Source: Amphritea balenae
GTDB lineage: Bacteria; Pseudomonadota; Gammaproteobacteria; Pseudomonadales; Balneatricaceae
Reading direction: 5' to 3'
NCBI RefSeq assembly: GCF_003858655.1
Contig: NZ_RQXV01000011.1
Location: forward strand, 62,001 to 126,000
Length of the DNA: 64,000 nt
Shown: piece after piece, positions 10,366 to 19,775 of the stretch
How positions within the stretch are numbered: position 1 is the stretch's first letter
Layout: every line of letters starts with the position of its first letter
Notes under the pieces: model-generated
What the model was told of the DNA's origin: nothing
Seen by the model: only the letters and a program-made list of their open reading frames with translations
Database searches by the model: none
Program-made: the position numbers and the translations under genes

Positions 10366-11946
10366 TTATTCCCACTCGATAGTGGCCGGCGGCTTAGAAC
10401 TGACATCGTAAGTCACACGAGACACATGTGGAATCTCGTTGATAATACGAGCAGAAACTGTTTCCAGTAGCTCATAAGGCAGATGCGCCCAACGGGCCGT
10501 CATGAAGTCGATAGTTTCAACGGCACGCAATGCAATAACGTATTCGTAACGACGACCATCACCTACCACACCAACAGACTTCACCGGCAGGAATACCGCA
10601 AAAGACTGACTGGTCTTGTGATACCAATCGGCAGCGTGCAACTCTTCCAGGAAGATCGCATCCGCTTCACGCAGAATATCCGCATATTCTTTCTTAACTT
10701 CACCCAGAATACGCACACCCAGACCCGGACCCGGGAACGGATGACGATAAACCATATCGTATGGCAGACCCAGCTCAAGGCCGATCTTGCGAACTTCATC
10801 CTTAAACAGTTCACGCAGTGGCTCAACCAGATCCATCTTCATATCGTCTGGCAAACCGCCAACATTATGGTGGGACTTGATTACATGTGCTTTACCGGTT
10901 TTCGCAGCAGCCGACTCAATCACGTCTGGATAGATAGTGCCCTGCGCCAGGAAGTTAACATCCTGAAGCTTAGTTGCTTCCTCATCGAACACTTCGATAA
11001 AGGTATTACCGATAATCTTACGCTTTTTCTCTGGATCATTTTCGCCCAGCAGACGACCCAGGAACAGATCTTCCGAGTCAGAACGGATCACGCGAACACC
11101 CATATTCTTAGCGAACATGTCCATCACCTGATCGCCTTCATTCTTACGCAGCAAACCATTATCAACAAACACACAGGTTAGCTGATCGCCAATCGCCTTA
11201 TGCAACAACGCAGCGACCACTGAAGAATCAACACCGCCAGACAGACCCAGCAGTACTTTCTGACCACCAACTTGCTGCTGAACCTTCTCGATCAGATCAG
11301 CAATGATATTAGCCGGATTCCACAACGCTTCACAGTCACAGATCTCGCGTACGAAACGCTCAAGGATACGACCGCCCTGCTTAGTATGAGTTACCTCAGG
11401 GTGGAACTGCACACCGTAATAGTTTTTAGCTGGATGGCACATCGCAGCAACCGGCGCACTCTCTGTGCTGGCAATAACACCGAAGCCTTCTGGAAGATTA
11501 CCTACTTTGTCACCGTGGCTCATCCATACATCGAGTAACAACGAACCGTTATTGGCGATATGATCTTCGATACCTTCCAACAGACGACTCGGACTGTCTT
11601 CCAAACGCACTTTGGCATAACCAAACTCGCGCTTATCAGAAGTAACTACGGAGCCACCCAGCTGCTCAGCCATCGTCTGCATACCGTAACAGATACCCAG
11701 AATTGGCACTTCCAGATCGAACACCACATCCGGTGCACGGGGAGAATCACCCTCAGTAACTGACTCAGGGCCACCCGCCAGAATAATACCTTTCGGTGCA
11801 TATGCACGGATGTCAGACTCATCCATATCCCAGGGATGAATCTCACAGTAAATACCGATCTCACGTACACGACGCGCGATAAGCTGAGTGTATTGTGAAC
11901 CGAAATCCAGAATCAGAATTCGCTGAGCATGAATATCTTGTGACAT
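10366..11946 (-). CDS. guaA: GMP synthase (glutamine-hydrolysing)
   Basis: A 526-residue enzyme that aminates XMP to GMP. The class I glutaminase domain (1-~200) has the nucleophile C86 in GICYGMQ and FHPEVTH for the His/Glu pair. The ATP-pyrophosphatase domain has the P-loop SGGVDSS (~235). The C-terminal dimerisation domain ends in [10 protein letters not shown], the normal terminus. It lies downstream of guaB as in most gammaproteobacteria, but with a strong intrinsic terminator between the genes. Confidence 0.98.
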   Translation of the reverse strand: MSQDIHAQRILILDFGSQYTQLIARRVREIGIYCEIHPWDMDESDIRAYAPKGIILAGGPESVTEGDSPRAPDVVFDLEVPILGICYGMQTMAEQLGGSVVTSDKREFGYAKVRLEDSPSRLLEGIEDHIANNGSLLLDVWMSHGDKVGNLPEGFGVIASTESAPVAAMCHPAKNYYGVQFHPEVTHTKQGGRILERFVREICDCEALWNPANIIADLIEKVQQQVGGQKVLLGLSGGVDSSVVAALLHKAIGDQLTCVFVDNGLLRKNEGDQVMDMFAKNMGVRVIRSDSEDLFLGRLLGENDPEKKRKIIGNTFIEVFDEEATKLQDVNFLAQGTIYPDVIESAAAKTGKAHVIKSHHNVGGLPDDMKMDLVEPLRELFKDEVRKIGLELGLPYDMVYRHPFPGPGLGVRILGEVKKEYADILREADAIFLEELHAADWYHKTSQSFAVFLPVKSVGVVGDGRRYEYVIALRAVETIDFMTARWAHLPYELLETVSARIINEIPHVSRVTYDVSSKPPATIEWE

Positions 11947-12019
11947 TTCGATGACTCCGAAATCATCGCCCCTAACTCTTAGAGTAAACAGGACGATCAG
12001 ACTGCTTTAGCAGTATATT

Positions 12020-12056
12020 AAAAAAGAAAAAGTGGGAGGGCCGAAGCCATCCCACC
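12020..12056 (-). terminator. Intrinsic terminator/attenuator between guaB and guaA
   Basis: Read on the minus strand, the stem GTGGGA/TCCCAC (12050-12055 with 12032-12037) encloses a GGC-TTCG-GCC tetraloop hairpin. A T-rich tract (TTTTTCTTTTTT) follows at once. It should lower read-through from guaB into guaA. Confidence 0.85.
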
Positions 12057-12078
12057 TGCTTTATCAGTAAAGAGCCGA

Positions 12079-13548
12079 TTATCCTACGCGATAATTCGGC
12101 GCTTCCTTCGTAATACTTACATCATGTACATGGCTTTCAGCCATACCTGCATTGGTGATACGAACAAACTCAGGCACGGTACGCATGGTCTGGATATCCG
12201 CACTACCGGTATAACCCATTGATGCACGCAGACCACCTACCAGCTGGTGCACTACACCACCCATAGGGCCTTTACAGGCAACACGACCTTCAATACCTTC
12301 AGGTACCAGCTTCTCGGCACCTTTAGATGCATCCTGGAAGTAACGGTCTGAAGAACCGGTACTTTGAGCCATTGCACCCAGAGAACCCATACCACGGTAA
12401 GACTTATAAGCCCGACCCTGGAACAGCTCAACTTCACCCGGCGCTTCATCGGTACCCGCCAGCATGGAACCAACCATCACTGCAGATGCACCGGCAACAA
12501 CAGCCTTAGAAACATCACCAGAGAAGCGTATACCACCGTCAGCGATACAAGGAACGCCATATTTCTCCAATGCTGCAGAGACATTAGCTACCGCACTAAT
12601 CTGAGGCACACCAACACCAGCGACAATACGTGTAGTACAGATAGAACCCGGACCGATACCAACCTTAACACCATCGGCACCCGCTTCAGCCAGAGCAATC
12701 GCTGCCGCTGCTGTTGCGATATTGCCACCAATTACCTGCACTTGCGGATAAGTTTGCTTCACCCAGGCAACACGATCGATAACGCCTCGGGAGTGACCGT
12801 GAGCTGTATCAACGATAATCACATCAACACCCGCTTTAACCAGGGCATCAACGCGCTCCTCAGTCTCAGCACCTGTACCTACAGCAGCACCTACAATCAG
12901 GCGACCTTTATCGTCTTTAGCTGCATTAGGATGGGTCAACGCTTTGTTCATATCCATTACGGTCATCATGCCGCACAGACCGAACTTATCATCAACGACC
13001 AGAATTTTTTCAATGCGGTGCTTGCGCAGCAAGTTACGTACATCATCGGGATCAGCCCCTTCCTGTACAGTAACCAGGCGCTCTTTCGGCGTCATGATGG
13101 ACGCAACAGAGGCATCCAGTTTATTCTCGAAACGGGCATCACGGCCGGTAACGATACCAACCAGTTCACCGTTATCAATAACAGGGTAACCGGAAAAACC
13201 AAGACGGTTAGACAGGGCATTCAGTTCGCCAACTGTCATATCAGGACTGCAGGTCACAGGATCGCTAACCACACCGGCTTCGAACTTCTTAACCCGGCGT
13301 ACTTCTTCAGCCTGCTCATCTATGGTCAGGTTTTTATGGATAATACCGATACCACCTTCCTGTGCCATGGCAATTGCCAGACCAGATTCGGTTACAGTAT
13401 CCATTGCAGCGGAGACCAGAGGGATATTCAGCTCAATGCCTTTGGTCAGGCGAGATTTCAGCGATACGTCCTTTGGCAGTACTTCAGAGTAACCTGGTAC
13501 CAGCAGAACATCGTCAAAAGTGAGGGCTTCTTCAGCGATTCGCAACAT
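12079..13548 (-). CDS. guaB: Inosine-5'-monophosphate dehydrogenase
   Basis: A 489-residue enzyme oxidising IMP to XMP with NAD+, the rate-limiting step to GMP. Two CBS modules (about 95-205) interrupt the TIM barrel. The catalytic cysteine is C304 in GSICTTRIV, and the flap region is intact ([10 protein letters not shown]). It heads guaB-guaA and is divergent from xseA with ~155 bp between. A 396-residue open frame antisense to it is a compositional shadow. Confidence 0.98.
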   Translation of the reverse strand: MLRIAEEALTFDDVLLVPGYSEVLPKDVSLKSRLTKGIELNIPLVSAAMDTVTESGLAIAMAQEGGIGIIHKNLTIDEQAEEVRRVKKFEAGVVSDPVTCSPDMTVGELNALSNRLGFSGYPVIDNGELVGIVTGRDARFENKLDASVASIMTPKERLVTVQEGADPDDVRNLLRKHRIEKILVVDDKFGLCGMMTVMDMNKALTHPNAAKDDKGRLIVGAAVGTGAETEERVDALVKAGVDVIIVDTAHGHSRGVIDRVAWVKQTYPQVQVIGGNIATAAAAIALAEAGADGVKVGIGPGSICTTRIVAGVGVPQISAVANVSAALEKYGVPCIADGGIRFSGDVSKAVVAGASAVMVGSMLAGTDEAPGEVELFQGRAYKSYRGMGSLGAMAQSTGSSDRYFQDASKGAEKLVPEGIEGRVACKGPMGGVVHQLVGGLRASMGYTGSADIQTMRTVPEFVRITNAGMAESHVHDVSITKEAPNYRVG

Positions 13549-13705
13549 ATGTGAGCGTGCCTGTAGTGTCTAAAAAAATAAGACGCGGGATTATAGCCTT
13601 TTGTCGAACTTCCGACAATCAAAAACAACACTCTTTCCAGCATTTTTCAACAATTAATATATTCCACAAATCCTCCGTTACAAACCTGCCGCAGGTTGGT
13701 TTACT

Positions 13706-15097
13706 ATGCGCAGTATGCAATCAAATTCTTTCTCTCAAAAACGCACAACTCATCAACCTGTGGGCGCTACCCATAACCAGGCCCTGAGCGTTAGTGAACT
13801 CAACCGGCAGGTTAAATCCCTGCTCGAATCATCCTTTCTCACTATTCATGTTGAAGGTGAACTCTCTAATGTTGTCCGCCCCAGCTCCGGGCATTGGTAT
13901 TTCACCCTGAAAGACAGGGATGCTCAGGTACGCTGCGCCATGTTCCGTAACCGTAACCAGTACCTGAAGTATCAGCCTAAGAATGGTGATCAGGTCGTGG
14001 TCCGAGCCAAAGTCAGTCTCTATCCAGGCCGGGGCGATTACCAACTGATCTGCGATTACATGGAAGAAAGCGGTACCGGATCACTGCAACGCGCCTATGA
14101 AGAGCTTAAGCTCAAACTACAGCAACAGGGACTGTTTGATCCGGCATTTAAAAAACCAATCCCGGAACACCCTCAACACCTCGGCGTGATCACCTCCTCT
14201 ACCGGTGCAGCTGTTCACGATATCCTGACCGTATTGAAGCGACGCTTTCCATCACTTCCTGTCACACTATTCCCGACTTCGGTACAAGGCAATGAAGCAG
14301 CACCACAGATCGCAGATGCTATCCGTATAGCCAATGAAGATGGCCGCTGCGATGTATTGATCGTCGGGCGTGGAGGCGGCTCCCTTGAAGATCTCTGGCC
14401 GTTTAATGAAGAGATTGTCGCCCAGAGTATTTTCCACAGCGAAATACCTGTAATCAGTGCAGTAGGTCACGAGGTTGATGTCACTATTGCGGATTTTGTC
14501 GCCGATATGCGAGCCGCTACCCCCTCCGCAGCGGCAGAACTGATCAGCCCGGATCAGCAGCAACTGCTATTACAACTAAACCAATTGCAGCACCGTTTAA
14601 ACCAGGCCTGGCAACGCAGCCTTCAACACCGACAGCAGCAATTACAATGGACCCGCGCCCGCCTGCGCCATCCAGGCGAGAAACTGCGTGAGCAGGCCCA
14701 GAAACTAGACGATTTTGAACTTCGACTGCAACGGGCAATCAACAATAAAGTCCAGCGCCAGAAAGACCGCTTTAGCGCGGCCGAGCAACGCTACCAACGC
14801 TGCTCCCCAGTACCTCAGATACACAACGCGCAGACTCGTGTCGAAGCGTTAAAGCAACGGCTTCAAAGCCTGATTACGCATAACCTGACACAACAATCAT
14901 TAAAGCTAAAAGGTATTGCAGGCACGCTACACAGTGTCAGCCCTCTGGCCACACTGGAACGTGGTTATGCCATCGTTCAGGGTGACGACGGCAAGGTAGT
15001 ACAGGACATCAACCAGCTTAGCCAAAACAAGACTGTCGAAACCCGCCTGCATAACGGCCGTTTCCAAAGTCAGATAACGGAAATCATCAAAGATTAA
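13706..15097 (+). CDS. xseA: Exodeoxyribonuclease VII large subunit
   Basis: A 463-residue protein. It has an N-terminal OB-fold (LSVSELNRQVKSLLESSFLTIHVEGELSN, SGHWYFTLKD), a catalytic core with TSSTGAAVHDILTVLKRRFP, VGRGGGSLEDLWPFN and VISAVGHEVD, and a long coiled-coil (~290-410). It degrades single-stranded DNA in both directions together with XseB; xseB is not in the window. ATG 13706 has an AGGT upstream at good spacing; 13715 is the alternative. The start lies in the usual divergent position to guaB. Confidence 0.97.
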   Translation: MRSMQSNSFSQKRTTHQPVGATHNQALSVSELNRQVKSLLESSFLTIHVEGELSNVVRPSSGHWYFTLKDRDAQVRCAMFRNRNQYLKYQPKNGDQVVVRAKVSLYPGRGDYQLICDYMEESGTGSLQRAYEELKLKLQQQGLFDPAFKKPIPEHPQHLGVITSSTGAAVHDILTVLKRRFPSLPVTLFPTSVQGNEAAPQIADAIRIANEDGRCDVLIVGRGGGSLEDLWPFNEEIVAQSIFHSEIPVISAVGHEVDVTIADFVADMRAATPSAAAELISPDQQQLLLQLNQLQHRLNQAWQRSLQHRQQQLQWTRARLRHPGEKLREQAQKLDDFELRLQRAINNKVQRQKDRFSAAEQRYQRCSPVPQIHNAQTRVEALKQRLQSLITHNLTQQSLKLKGIAGTLHSVSPLATLERGYAIVQGDDGKVVQDINQLSQNKTVETRLHNGRFQSQITEIIKD

Positions 15098-15109
15098 GGA
15101 ATCAAAGCC

Positions 15110-15955
15110 ATGCGTTTAACCCGTCTGATTCTTACCGGCCTAATCAGTATCGGCGTCAGCTACAATGTCGCTGCAGTAGATCTACCCGAGCAATCAAGAG
15201 TACCCGGCGGCATCGCTCTGATCCCCCTGGCCGATCTTAATTCTCAATCAGCACCTTCAGCCTGGTACCGGGGCAATCGGGTTATGGTCATCCCAACCAC
15301 CGACACCCCTTATGCTGAACAGTCTCCCTGGCTGGCAGTCATCGGTATTCCATTGTCAGCCAAGCCCGCCGATGAACAATTAATGAAAGCTGATGGCAAA
15401 CGCTTCCCTTTCAGGATTGACGATAAGGAATATGTCGAACAACGACTGACTATCACCAACAAGCGCCACGTTAATCCGAACCAACAGGACCTGGCTCGCT
15501 ATAAGCAGGAAAAGGACGAAATGACTGCCGCCTTCAAAAACTGGTCATCTCCTGAACTGGAGACACTGGCGTTTAATCTGCCATCCGAAGGACGCTTCAG
15601 CAGCCCCTTCGGACTAAAGCGTTTCTTCAACGATCAACCCCGCAACCCGCATAGCGGCCTGGACATTGCTGGCGGCCAGGGTGGCGCTATCAATGCACCT
15701 GCGGCAGGTACTGTTGTTGCCGTAAGCGAATACTTTTTTAACGGCAATACCGTCATTCTGGATCACGGCTACGGCCTGACCACCATGTACTGCCATATGA
15801 GCCGCACCGACGTTAAGGTGGGAGATCAACTTAACACCGGAGACAGTATCGGCGCGATTGGCAAAACAGGCAGAGTTACAGGACCACACCTGCACTGGAG
15901 TGTCAGCATGAATAATACCCGGGTCGATCCACTACTCTTCGTAGATGAGAAATAA
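15110..15955 (+). CDS. M23-family (LytM) zinc metallopeptidase
   Basis: A 281-residue exported murein endopeptidase with a signal peptide (1-~22, ending VAA). An N-terminal beta-rich domain (~30-140) precedes the catalytic LytM domain. Zinc ligands are H181 and D185 (HSGLDIA) and H262 in GPHLHWS, with H229 in YCHMS. It probably cuts peptide cross-links in peptidoglycan. It lies 12 bp after xseA. The last 22 codons, stop and trailer are repeated three more times directly downstream (separate entry). Confidence 0.92.
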   Translation: MRLTRLILTGLISIGVSYNVAAVDLPEQSRVPGGIALIPLADLNSQSAPSAWYRGNRVMVIPTTDTPYAEQSPWLAVIGIPLSAKPADEQLMKADGKRFPFRIDDKEYVEQRLTITNKRHVNPNQQDLARYKQEKDEMTAAFKNWSSPELETLAFNLPSEGRFSSPFGLKRFFNDQPRNPHSGLDIAGGQGGAINAPAAGTVVAVSEYFFNGNTVILDHGYGLTTMYCHMSRTDVKVGDQLNTGDSIGAIGKTGRVTGPHLHWSVSMNNTRVDPLLFVDEK

Positions 15956-16216
15956 CCGGCCAATTATTATCTGCACTGGAGCATCAGTATGAATAATACC
16001 CGGGTCGCCCTCCCCCTGTTCTTTATAGATGAGAAATAACCGTGCAGTTATGATCTGCACTGGAGCATCAGCATGAATAATACCCGGGTTGATCCGCTGC
16101 TTTTCGTAGATAAAAAATAACCAGCCACTTATGATCTGCACTGGAGTATCAGTATGAATGAGACCCCGGTCGATCTTCTACTTTTCGTAGATGAGAAATA
16201 ACCGGCCATATATGAT
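15890..16216 (+). repeat. Four tandem copies of the M23 gene 3' end
   Basis: Copies start at 15890 (the real gene end), 15971, 16055 and 16136, giving periods of 81, 84 and 81 bp. Each has the last 21-22 codons beginning LHWS(V/I)SMN, a TAA stop and a 15-bp trailer. All extra copies remain open to their own stop. Most base changes are synonymous or conservative (V to I, E to K), though the copies at 15971 and 16136 have several replacements. The extra copies have no start or ribosome-binding site, so they are not translated as they stand. They fill nearly all of the 302 bp between the M23 gene and the FKBP gene. Confidence 0.95.
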
Positions 16217-16257
16217 AGGCTTCGCCATTCTTTTAAAACCGAACCGACAGAGAAATC

Positions 16258-16884
16258 ATGTCTGAATTAAAACTTGAAACAAACGAACAGATTGCCAGCT
16301 ACGGTATCGGCCGTCAGATGGGCGATCACATTGCGACTCAAAGCTTTGAAGGCGTTGAGCTGAATGCAGTTATTGCTGGTATCCAACAGTCTTTCGCTGG
16401 CGAAGAGCTGAGCATTGAAGCTGAAAAGATTCAGGAAGCATTCAACGTAATCCAGGAACGCATGCAGAAGCAAGCTGAAGAAGCGGCTAAAGAAGCAGCT
16501 AAAGAAGGCACTCAGTACCTGGAAAAGAACGCTCAGCGCGAAGAAGTAATCGTTACAGATTCCGGTCTGCAATACGAAATTCTGACAGCTGGCGAAGAAG
16601 GCGGCGCTAACCCGACTCGTGAGTCCACTGTTCGCACTCATTACCACGGTACATTCATCGACGGTAAAGTATTTGACAGCTCTTACGAGCGCGGTCAGCC
16701 AGCTGAATTCCCAGTCGGCGGCGTTATTGCAGGCTGGACTGAAGCTCTGCAGCTGATGACTAAAGGCGCTAAATGGCGTTTGACTGTTCCTTATCAGCTG
16801 GCTTACGGCGAGCAAGGTTCACCAGGCGGCATTCCTCCACTGGCGACGCTGGTATTTGATGTTGAGCTGATCGACATTCTTTAA
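16258..16884 (+). CDS. fklB: FKBP-type peptidyl-prolyl cis-trans isomerase (FklB-like)
   Basis: A 208-residue protein: an N-terminal helical dimerisation domain (~1-95, rich in Ala, Glu and Lys) and a C-terminal FKBP domain (~100-208). The FKBP features are RTHYHGTFIDGKVFDSSYERG, FPVGGVIAGWTEALQLM, and YGEQGSPGGIPPLATLVFDVEL. No signal peptide is visible, which favours cytoplasmic FklB (FKBP22) over periplasmic FkpA or Mip. It has a clear purine-rich ribosome-binding site (ACAGAGA). Confidence 0.9.
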   Translation: MSELKLETNEQIASYGIGRQMGDHIATQSFEGVELNAVIAGIQQSFAGEELSIEAEKIQEAFNVIQERMQKQAEEAAKEAAKEGTQYLEKNAQREEVIVTDSGLQYEILTAGEEGGANPTRESTVRTHYHGTFIDGKVFDSSYERGQPAEFPVGGVIAGWTEALQLMTKGAKWRLTVPYQLAYGEQGSPGGIPPLATLVFDVELIDIL

Positions 16885-16890
16885 AAAAGA

Positions 16891-16918
16891 TTCCAGGCAG
16901 CTATGCCTGGAAACTTTT
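16891..16918 (+). terminator. Hairpin terminator after fklB
   Basis: Stem TTCCAGGCA (16891-16899) with TGCCTGGAA (16904-16912) and a GCTA loop, followed by a short T-run. Confidence 0.75.
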
Positions 16919-16942
16919 AAAAGTGAATTATCACTTTAAGAA

Positions 16943-16983
16943 AAGACTGGTCAGGTATTTAACTATACTTCCCGGTCTTTTTT
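16943..16983 (+). terminator. Second terminator after fklB
   Basis: AAGACTGG pairs with CCGGTCTT (one G-U) and is followed by a T-run, 60 bp downstream of the fklB stop. Confidence 0.65.
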
Positions 16984-17035
16984 ATGATCTGCTGGAAAGC
17001 CATTTCTAAATCATGAGTACTGGAGAATTAACAAT

Positions 17036-17797
17036 ATGCAGCTGAATGTTCAGATTCATGGCAATGGCGAACCTCTGATCATAATGCACGGCCTGTTTGG
17101 CACCCTGGAAAACTGGGGCGGACAGATTAAAGCACTGTCTGAACACTTCACCGTATATGCGGTAGATATGCGCAATCACGGTCGCTCTCCACACTCAGAT
17201 ACCTTTGATTATCCTTCGATGACGCAAGATGTATTGCAGTTAATGAATGATCATCAGCTAGCCAAAGCCCATATACTGGCTCACTCCATGGGTGGCAAAG
17301 CCGCGATGCAGCTAGCCCTTAACTATCCCGATCGCGTAGATAAGCTCATTATTGTCGATATTGCGCCGGTAACTTACCCCCACCACCATCAGGATGTCAT
17401 GCGCGGCCTCAACGCGATACAACTGGCCAGCCTTAAGTCCCGCAACGAAGCAGACCAGCAGCTTAGCCAATACATCCCCGAGCTATCGGTACGTCAGTTC
17501 TTACTCAAAAACCTCTACAGGGATGAGCAAAAGCAGTTCGCCTGGAGAATGAATCTGCCAGTGATAGAAGCAAACTACCCAAATATCAGCATCGCACCGA
17601 TCGGACCGCCTTATACAGCCCAAGTACTCTTTATCAAAGGCGAGCACTCCGATTACATCACTGCCGAGTACCGCGAACCTATTCTTAAACTATTTCCAAA
17701 AGCTGACTACAGAATGATACAAGGCACCGGCCACTGGCCTCACGCCGAGAAGCCCGGTATCTTCACTAAGATGGTTTTAAACTATTTATCGAAATAA
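17036..17797 (+). CDS. ybfF: Alpha/beta-hydrolase esterase (YbfF-like)
   Basis: A 253-residue alpha/beta hydrolase. The oxyanion segment is IIMHGLFGTLENWG, the nucleophile is S84 in AHSMGG, and the catalytic His lies in GTGHWPHAEKP near the C-terminus. VDMRNHGRSPHS is strongly YbfF-like. YbfF hydrolyses short acyl esters and acyl-CoA analogues in vitro; its physiological substrate is not settled. It stands alone after the fklB terminators. Confidence 0.85.
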   Translation: MQLNVQIHGNGEPLIIMHGLFGTLENWGGQIKALSEHFTVYAVDMRNHGRSPHSDTFDYPSMTQDVLQLMNDHQLAKAHILAHSMGGKAAMQLALNYPDRVDKLIIVDIAPVTYPHHHQDVMRGLNAIQLASLKSRNEADQQLSQYIPELSVRQFLLKNLYRDEQKQFAWRMNLPVIEANYPNISIAPIGPPYTAQVLFIKGEHSDYITAEYREPILKLFPKADYRMIQGTGHWPHAEKPGIFTKMVLNYLSK

Positions 17798-17960
17798 ATT
17801 TGCGCTTCTAAATTTCAAAGATGCAAGCAGCCAGACGGAGTGCTTCAGCTGCTTGCTAAAACCAGAGATTGGCGGGCACTTAATTCAGTTAAAAGCACTC
17901 GCTAAAACAGAACCGTCCTATTACTATGCATACCAAATTCATTTAAAGAAGTAATACTGT

Positions 17961-18299
17961 ATGTCTCTTCCCCCTTGCCCGAAATGCAGCTCTGAATTCG
18001 TCTACCAGGATCAGGATATGTTGATCTGCCCGGAGTGCGCACACGAATGGAACCCCTCGCAAGCACTTGCTGAAGAAGAAACCCTGGACATCAGAGATGC
18101 CAACGGCACACAGTTACAAGAGGGCGATAAGATCACATTCATAAAAGACCTCAAGGTAAAAGGCAGCTCTCAGGTGCTTAAGATCGGCACAAAAGCCATA
18201 ATCAAACGAATGGTTGAGGGCAAGGATCACCAGCTTGACTGCAAAGTAGATGGCACGGGAGATATGATGGTAACCGCAAAATTTGTCAAAAAAGCATAA
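17961..18299 (+). CDS. yjdM: YjdM/PhnA-like zinc-ribbon protein
   Basis: A 112-residue protein. An N-terminal zinc ribbon (CPKC...CPEC, ~7-29) is followed by a small beta domain (DANGTQLQEGDKI, VKGSSQVLKIGTKA, MVTAKFVKKA). The family was named PhnA for alkylphosphonate uptake, but no phosphonatase activity is established for this branch. The 160 bp upstream shows no gene. Confidence 0.93.
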   Translation: MSLPPCPKCSSEFVYQDQDMLICPECAHEWNPSQALAEEETLDIRDANGTQLQEGDKITFIKDLKVKGSSQVLKIGTKAIIKRMVEGKDHQLDCKVDGTGDMMVTAKFVKKA

Positions 18300-18379
18300 G
18301 AATAAGAAGGATTTCGCTAACCATTAACAAGCGACAACGCCGCGCCTGGCCAACCACGAAAAGAGCTCAACCACTGTTA

Positions 18380-19276
18380 TTAAATAAGCTGATCCAGAAT
18401 AGAGCCTTCAGGAAAGAACTTATTTAGTACACCAGCATCGACCAGACGCTGGTTTATCTCAGCCAGACGCTTATTAACATCTTGCAGTCGCTCATTAAAA
18501 TCCTGTAGCTGATCAGCCTGATCTTCATGACGGGACTGCAGGTCTTCGATGTTATTCTGTAACGCCTCAGAACGTCGGGTTTCACGTAACGAATCCGCCT
18601 CCTGACGACTGGTATTAAGCGCCTCAGAACTCTGCTCCTGACGCGCCAGTTCAGCCCTGGCATCGGCAGCTAATGCCGCAGCTCTTACTGCCACTGCCCG
18701 ATCCTGGGTTGAGGGCTCTGATACGGCCAATGCCGCCCGCAATATAATCTCAGCCTTCTCCAGCGTCGCTTGCGGATCGTTAGGCACGGCCGAGGTATCA
18801 ATACTCACCTCTCCCCCCACCGCATAGAGCCGGCCATCTGGCCCACGCTGATACTCAAATGTCGGCGCCCCGGCATGAGAACCACCTGCTGCCGCATGGC
18901 TCAGCTCGTGCTGACGCACCTCACGATCACGGGCAGCCAGCTCCCTGATCAGCTTTTGCTCATCGTCACTGACCTGCTGCTCAGATTTTGAATCACGACT
19001 AACTTCTGGCTGTCCAGAACCAGACTCTTTATCCGACCTATTCTCAACACTATTACCATAGGACTGACGAGCCCCAGATGCATTTTCGACACCTGAACCA
19101 GCCACACTGGGCGTAACCGTCAAAGGGGATGGAGTAGATTGTAACGCTTGAGATTGGGATGAAACAGAAGCAACAGTACCGGATACCGCAGCCTGAGGCG
19201 CAGCGGTAGAAGAGAGTGGCTGATTAGTATTAACAGCCAGTGAATTGACAGCTGTGGGTAACTGCATCAATCTCAA
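18380..19276 (-). CDS. SprA-related putative metalloprotease
   Basis: A 298-residue protein. The first ~115 residues are Ser/Gln/Val-rich and of low complexity. The central SprA-family domain has an HExxH motif (HELSH, 123-127) followed by AAAGGSHAGAPTFEYQRGPDG and GEVSIDTSAVPNDPQATLEKAE. The C-terminal third is a predicted coiled coil with repeated Leu heptads. The catalytic-domain family is recognised (SprA-like, putative peptidase), but no substrate is known. No signal peptide is visible. A small flagellar-rod-like gene lies directly upstream on the same strand. Confidence 0.8.
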   Translation of the reverse strand: MRLMQLPTAVNSLAVNTNQPLSSTAAPQAAVSGTVASVSSQSQALQSTPSPLTVTPSVAGSGVENASGARQSYGNSVENRSDKESGSGQPEVSRDSKSEQQVSDDEQKLIRELAARDREVRQHELSHAAAGGSHAGAPTFEYQRGPDGRLYAVGGEVSIDTSAVPNDPQATLEKAEIILRAALAVSEPSTQDRAVAVRAAALAADARAELARQEQSSEALNTSRQEADSLRETRRSEALQNNIEDLQSRHEDQADQLQDFNERLQDVNKRLAEINQRLVDAGVLNKFFPEGSILDQLI

Positions 19277-19403
19277 CTCCTGCCAGATTAATTCCTGCTA
19301 GTCTGATTCCTACTGGAAAAGCTCCTGCTCAATGACGTATTTCAGATCTGTTTGATGTACTGCGCTTTCTTTAAATAGAGAAAACATTAAACATACCGAA
19401 CAA

Positions 19404-19649
19404 TTACGCCCGAATATCTATCAGTGTACCTAGTGTTTCCTCAGCAGACTGCACCACTTTAGTTGATGCCGCCACTGCATTTTTTTCGACTGCCAGATCG
19501 GTTAGAGCCTTATTTACATCATTACCACTGGCTTGCTCTGGTGACTCAGGCTTACCTGCACCGGCAATATCACTTGCCGCTTTCTGAACCCCATCAAGGC
19601 CCCGGTTAACACCCAGAACCCCAGTATTTAATGCAGATGTAACATTCAT
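19404..19649 (-). CDS. Small protein resembling the flagellar rod/hook C-terminal helix
   Basis: An 81-residue protein. ATG 19649 is chosen because GGGGTG lies just upstream; longer in-frame starts have no such site. The C-terminal half (TDLAVEKNAVAASTKVVQSAEETLGTLIDI, shown here only as its key pattern: A at alternating heptad positions, then GTLIDIRA) resembles the end of FlgC/FlgE/FlgG proteins. Those proteins use it for coiled-coil packing and export. No other flagellar gene is nearby. Function unknown. Confidence 0.65.
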   Translation of the reverse strand: MNVTSALNTGVLGVNRGLDGVQKAASDIAGAGKPESPEQASGNDVNKALTDLAVEKNAVAASTKVVQSAEETLGTLIDIRA

Positions 19650-19775
19650 GATCACACCCCATGCTGTATTTTCTAAATCAATTCTGAATACAAAGCAGCT
19701 TTTTCGGATCCATGAAAACAAACTGCCCTGCCAATAATTCAGAATTATTATAGTCCAAAACACAACCTGGTTATT

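Noticed and set aside
12364-13554. A 396-codon open frame on the + strand opposite guaB
   Set aside because: It lies entirely antisense to a certain gene, has a Thr/Asn/His/Arg-rich composition typical of complement frames, no ribosome-binding site and no domain.
15932-16141. A 69-codon minus-strand frame with repeated residues over the M23 3' array
   Set aside because: Its repeats (RLFLIYE-like) simply mirror the tandem DNA repeat; no ribosome-binding site or homologous pattern.
15890-16216. CRISPR-like array
   Set aside because: The units are tandem with 15-bp conserved trailers rather than unique spacers, and are copies of an adjacent coding sequence. No cas genes.
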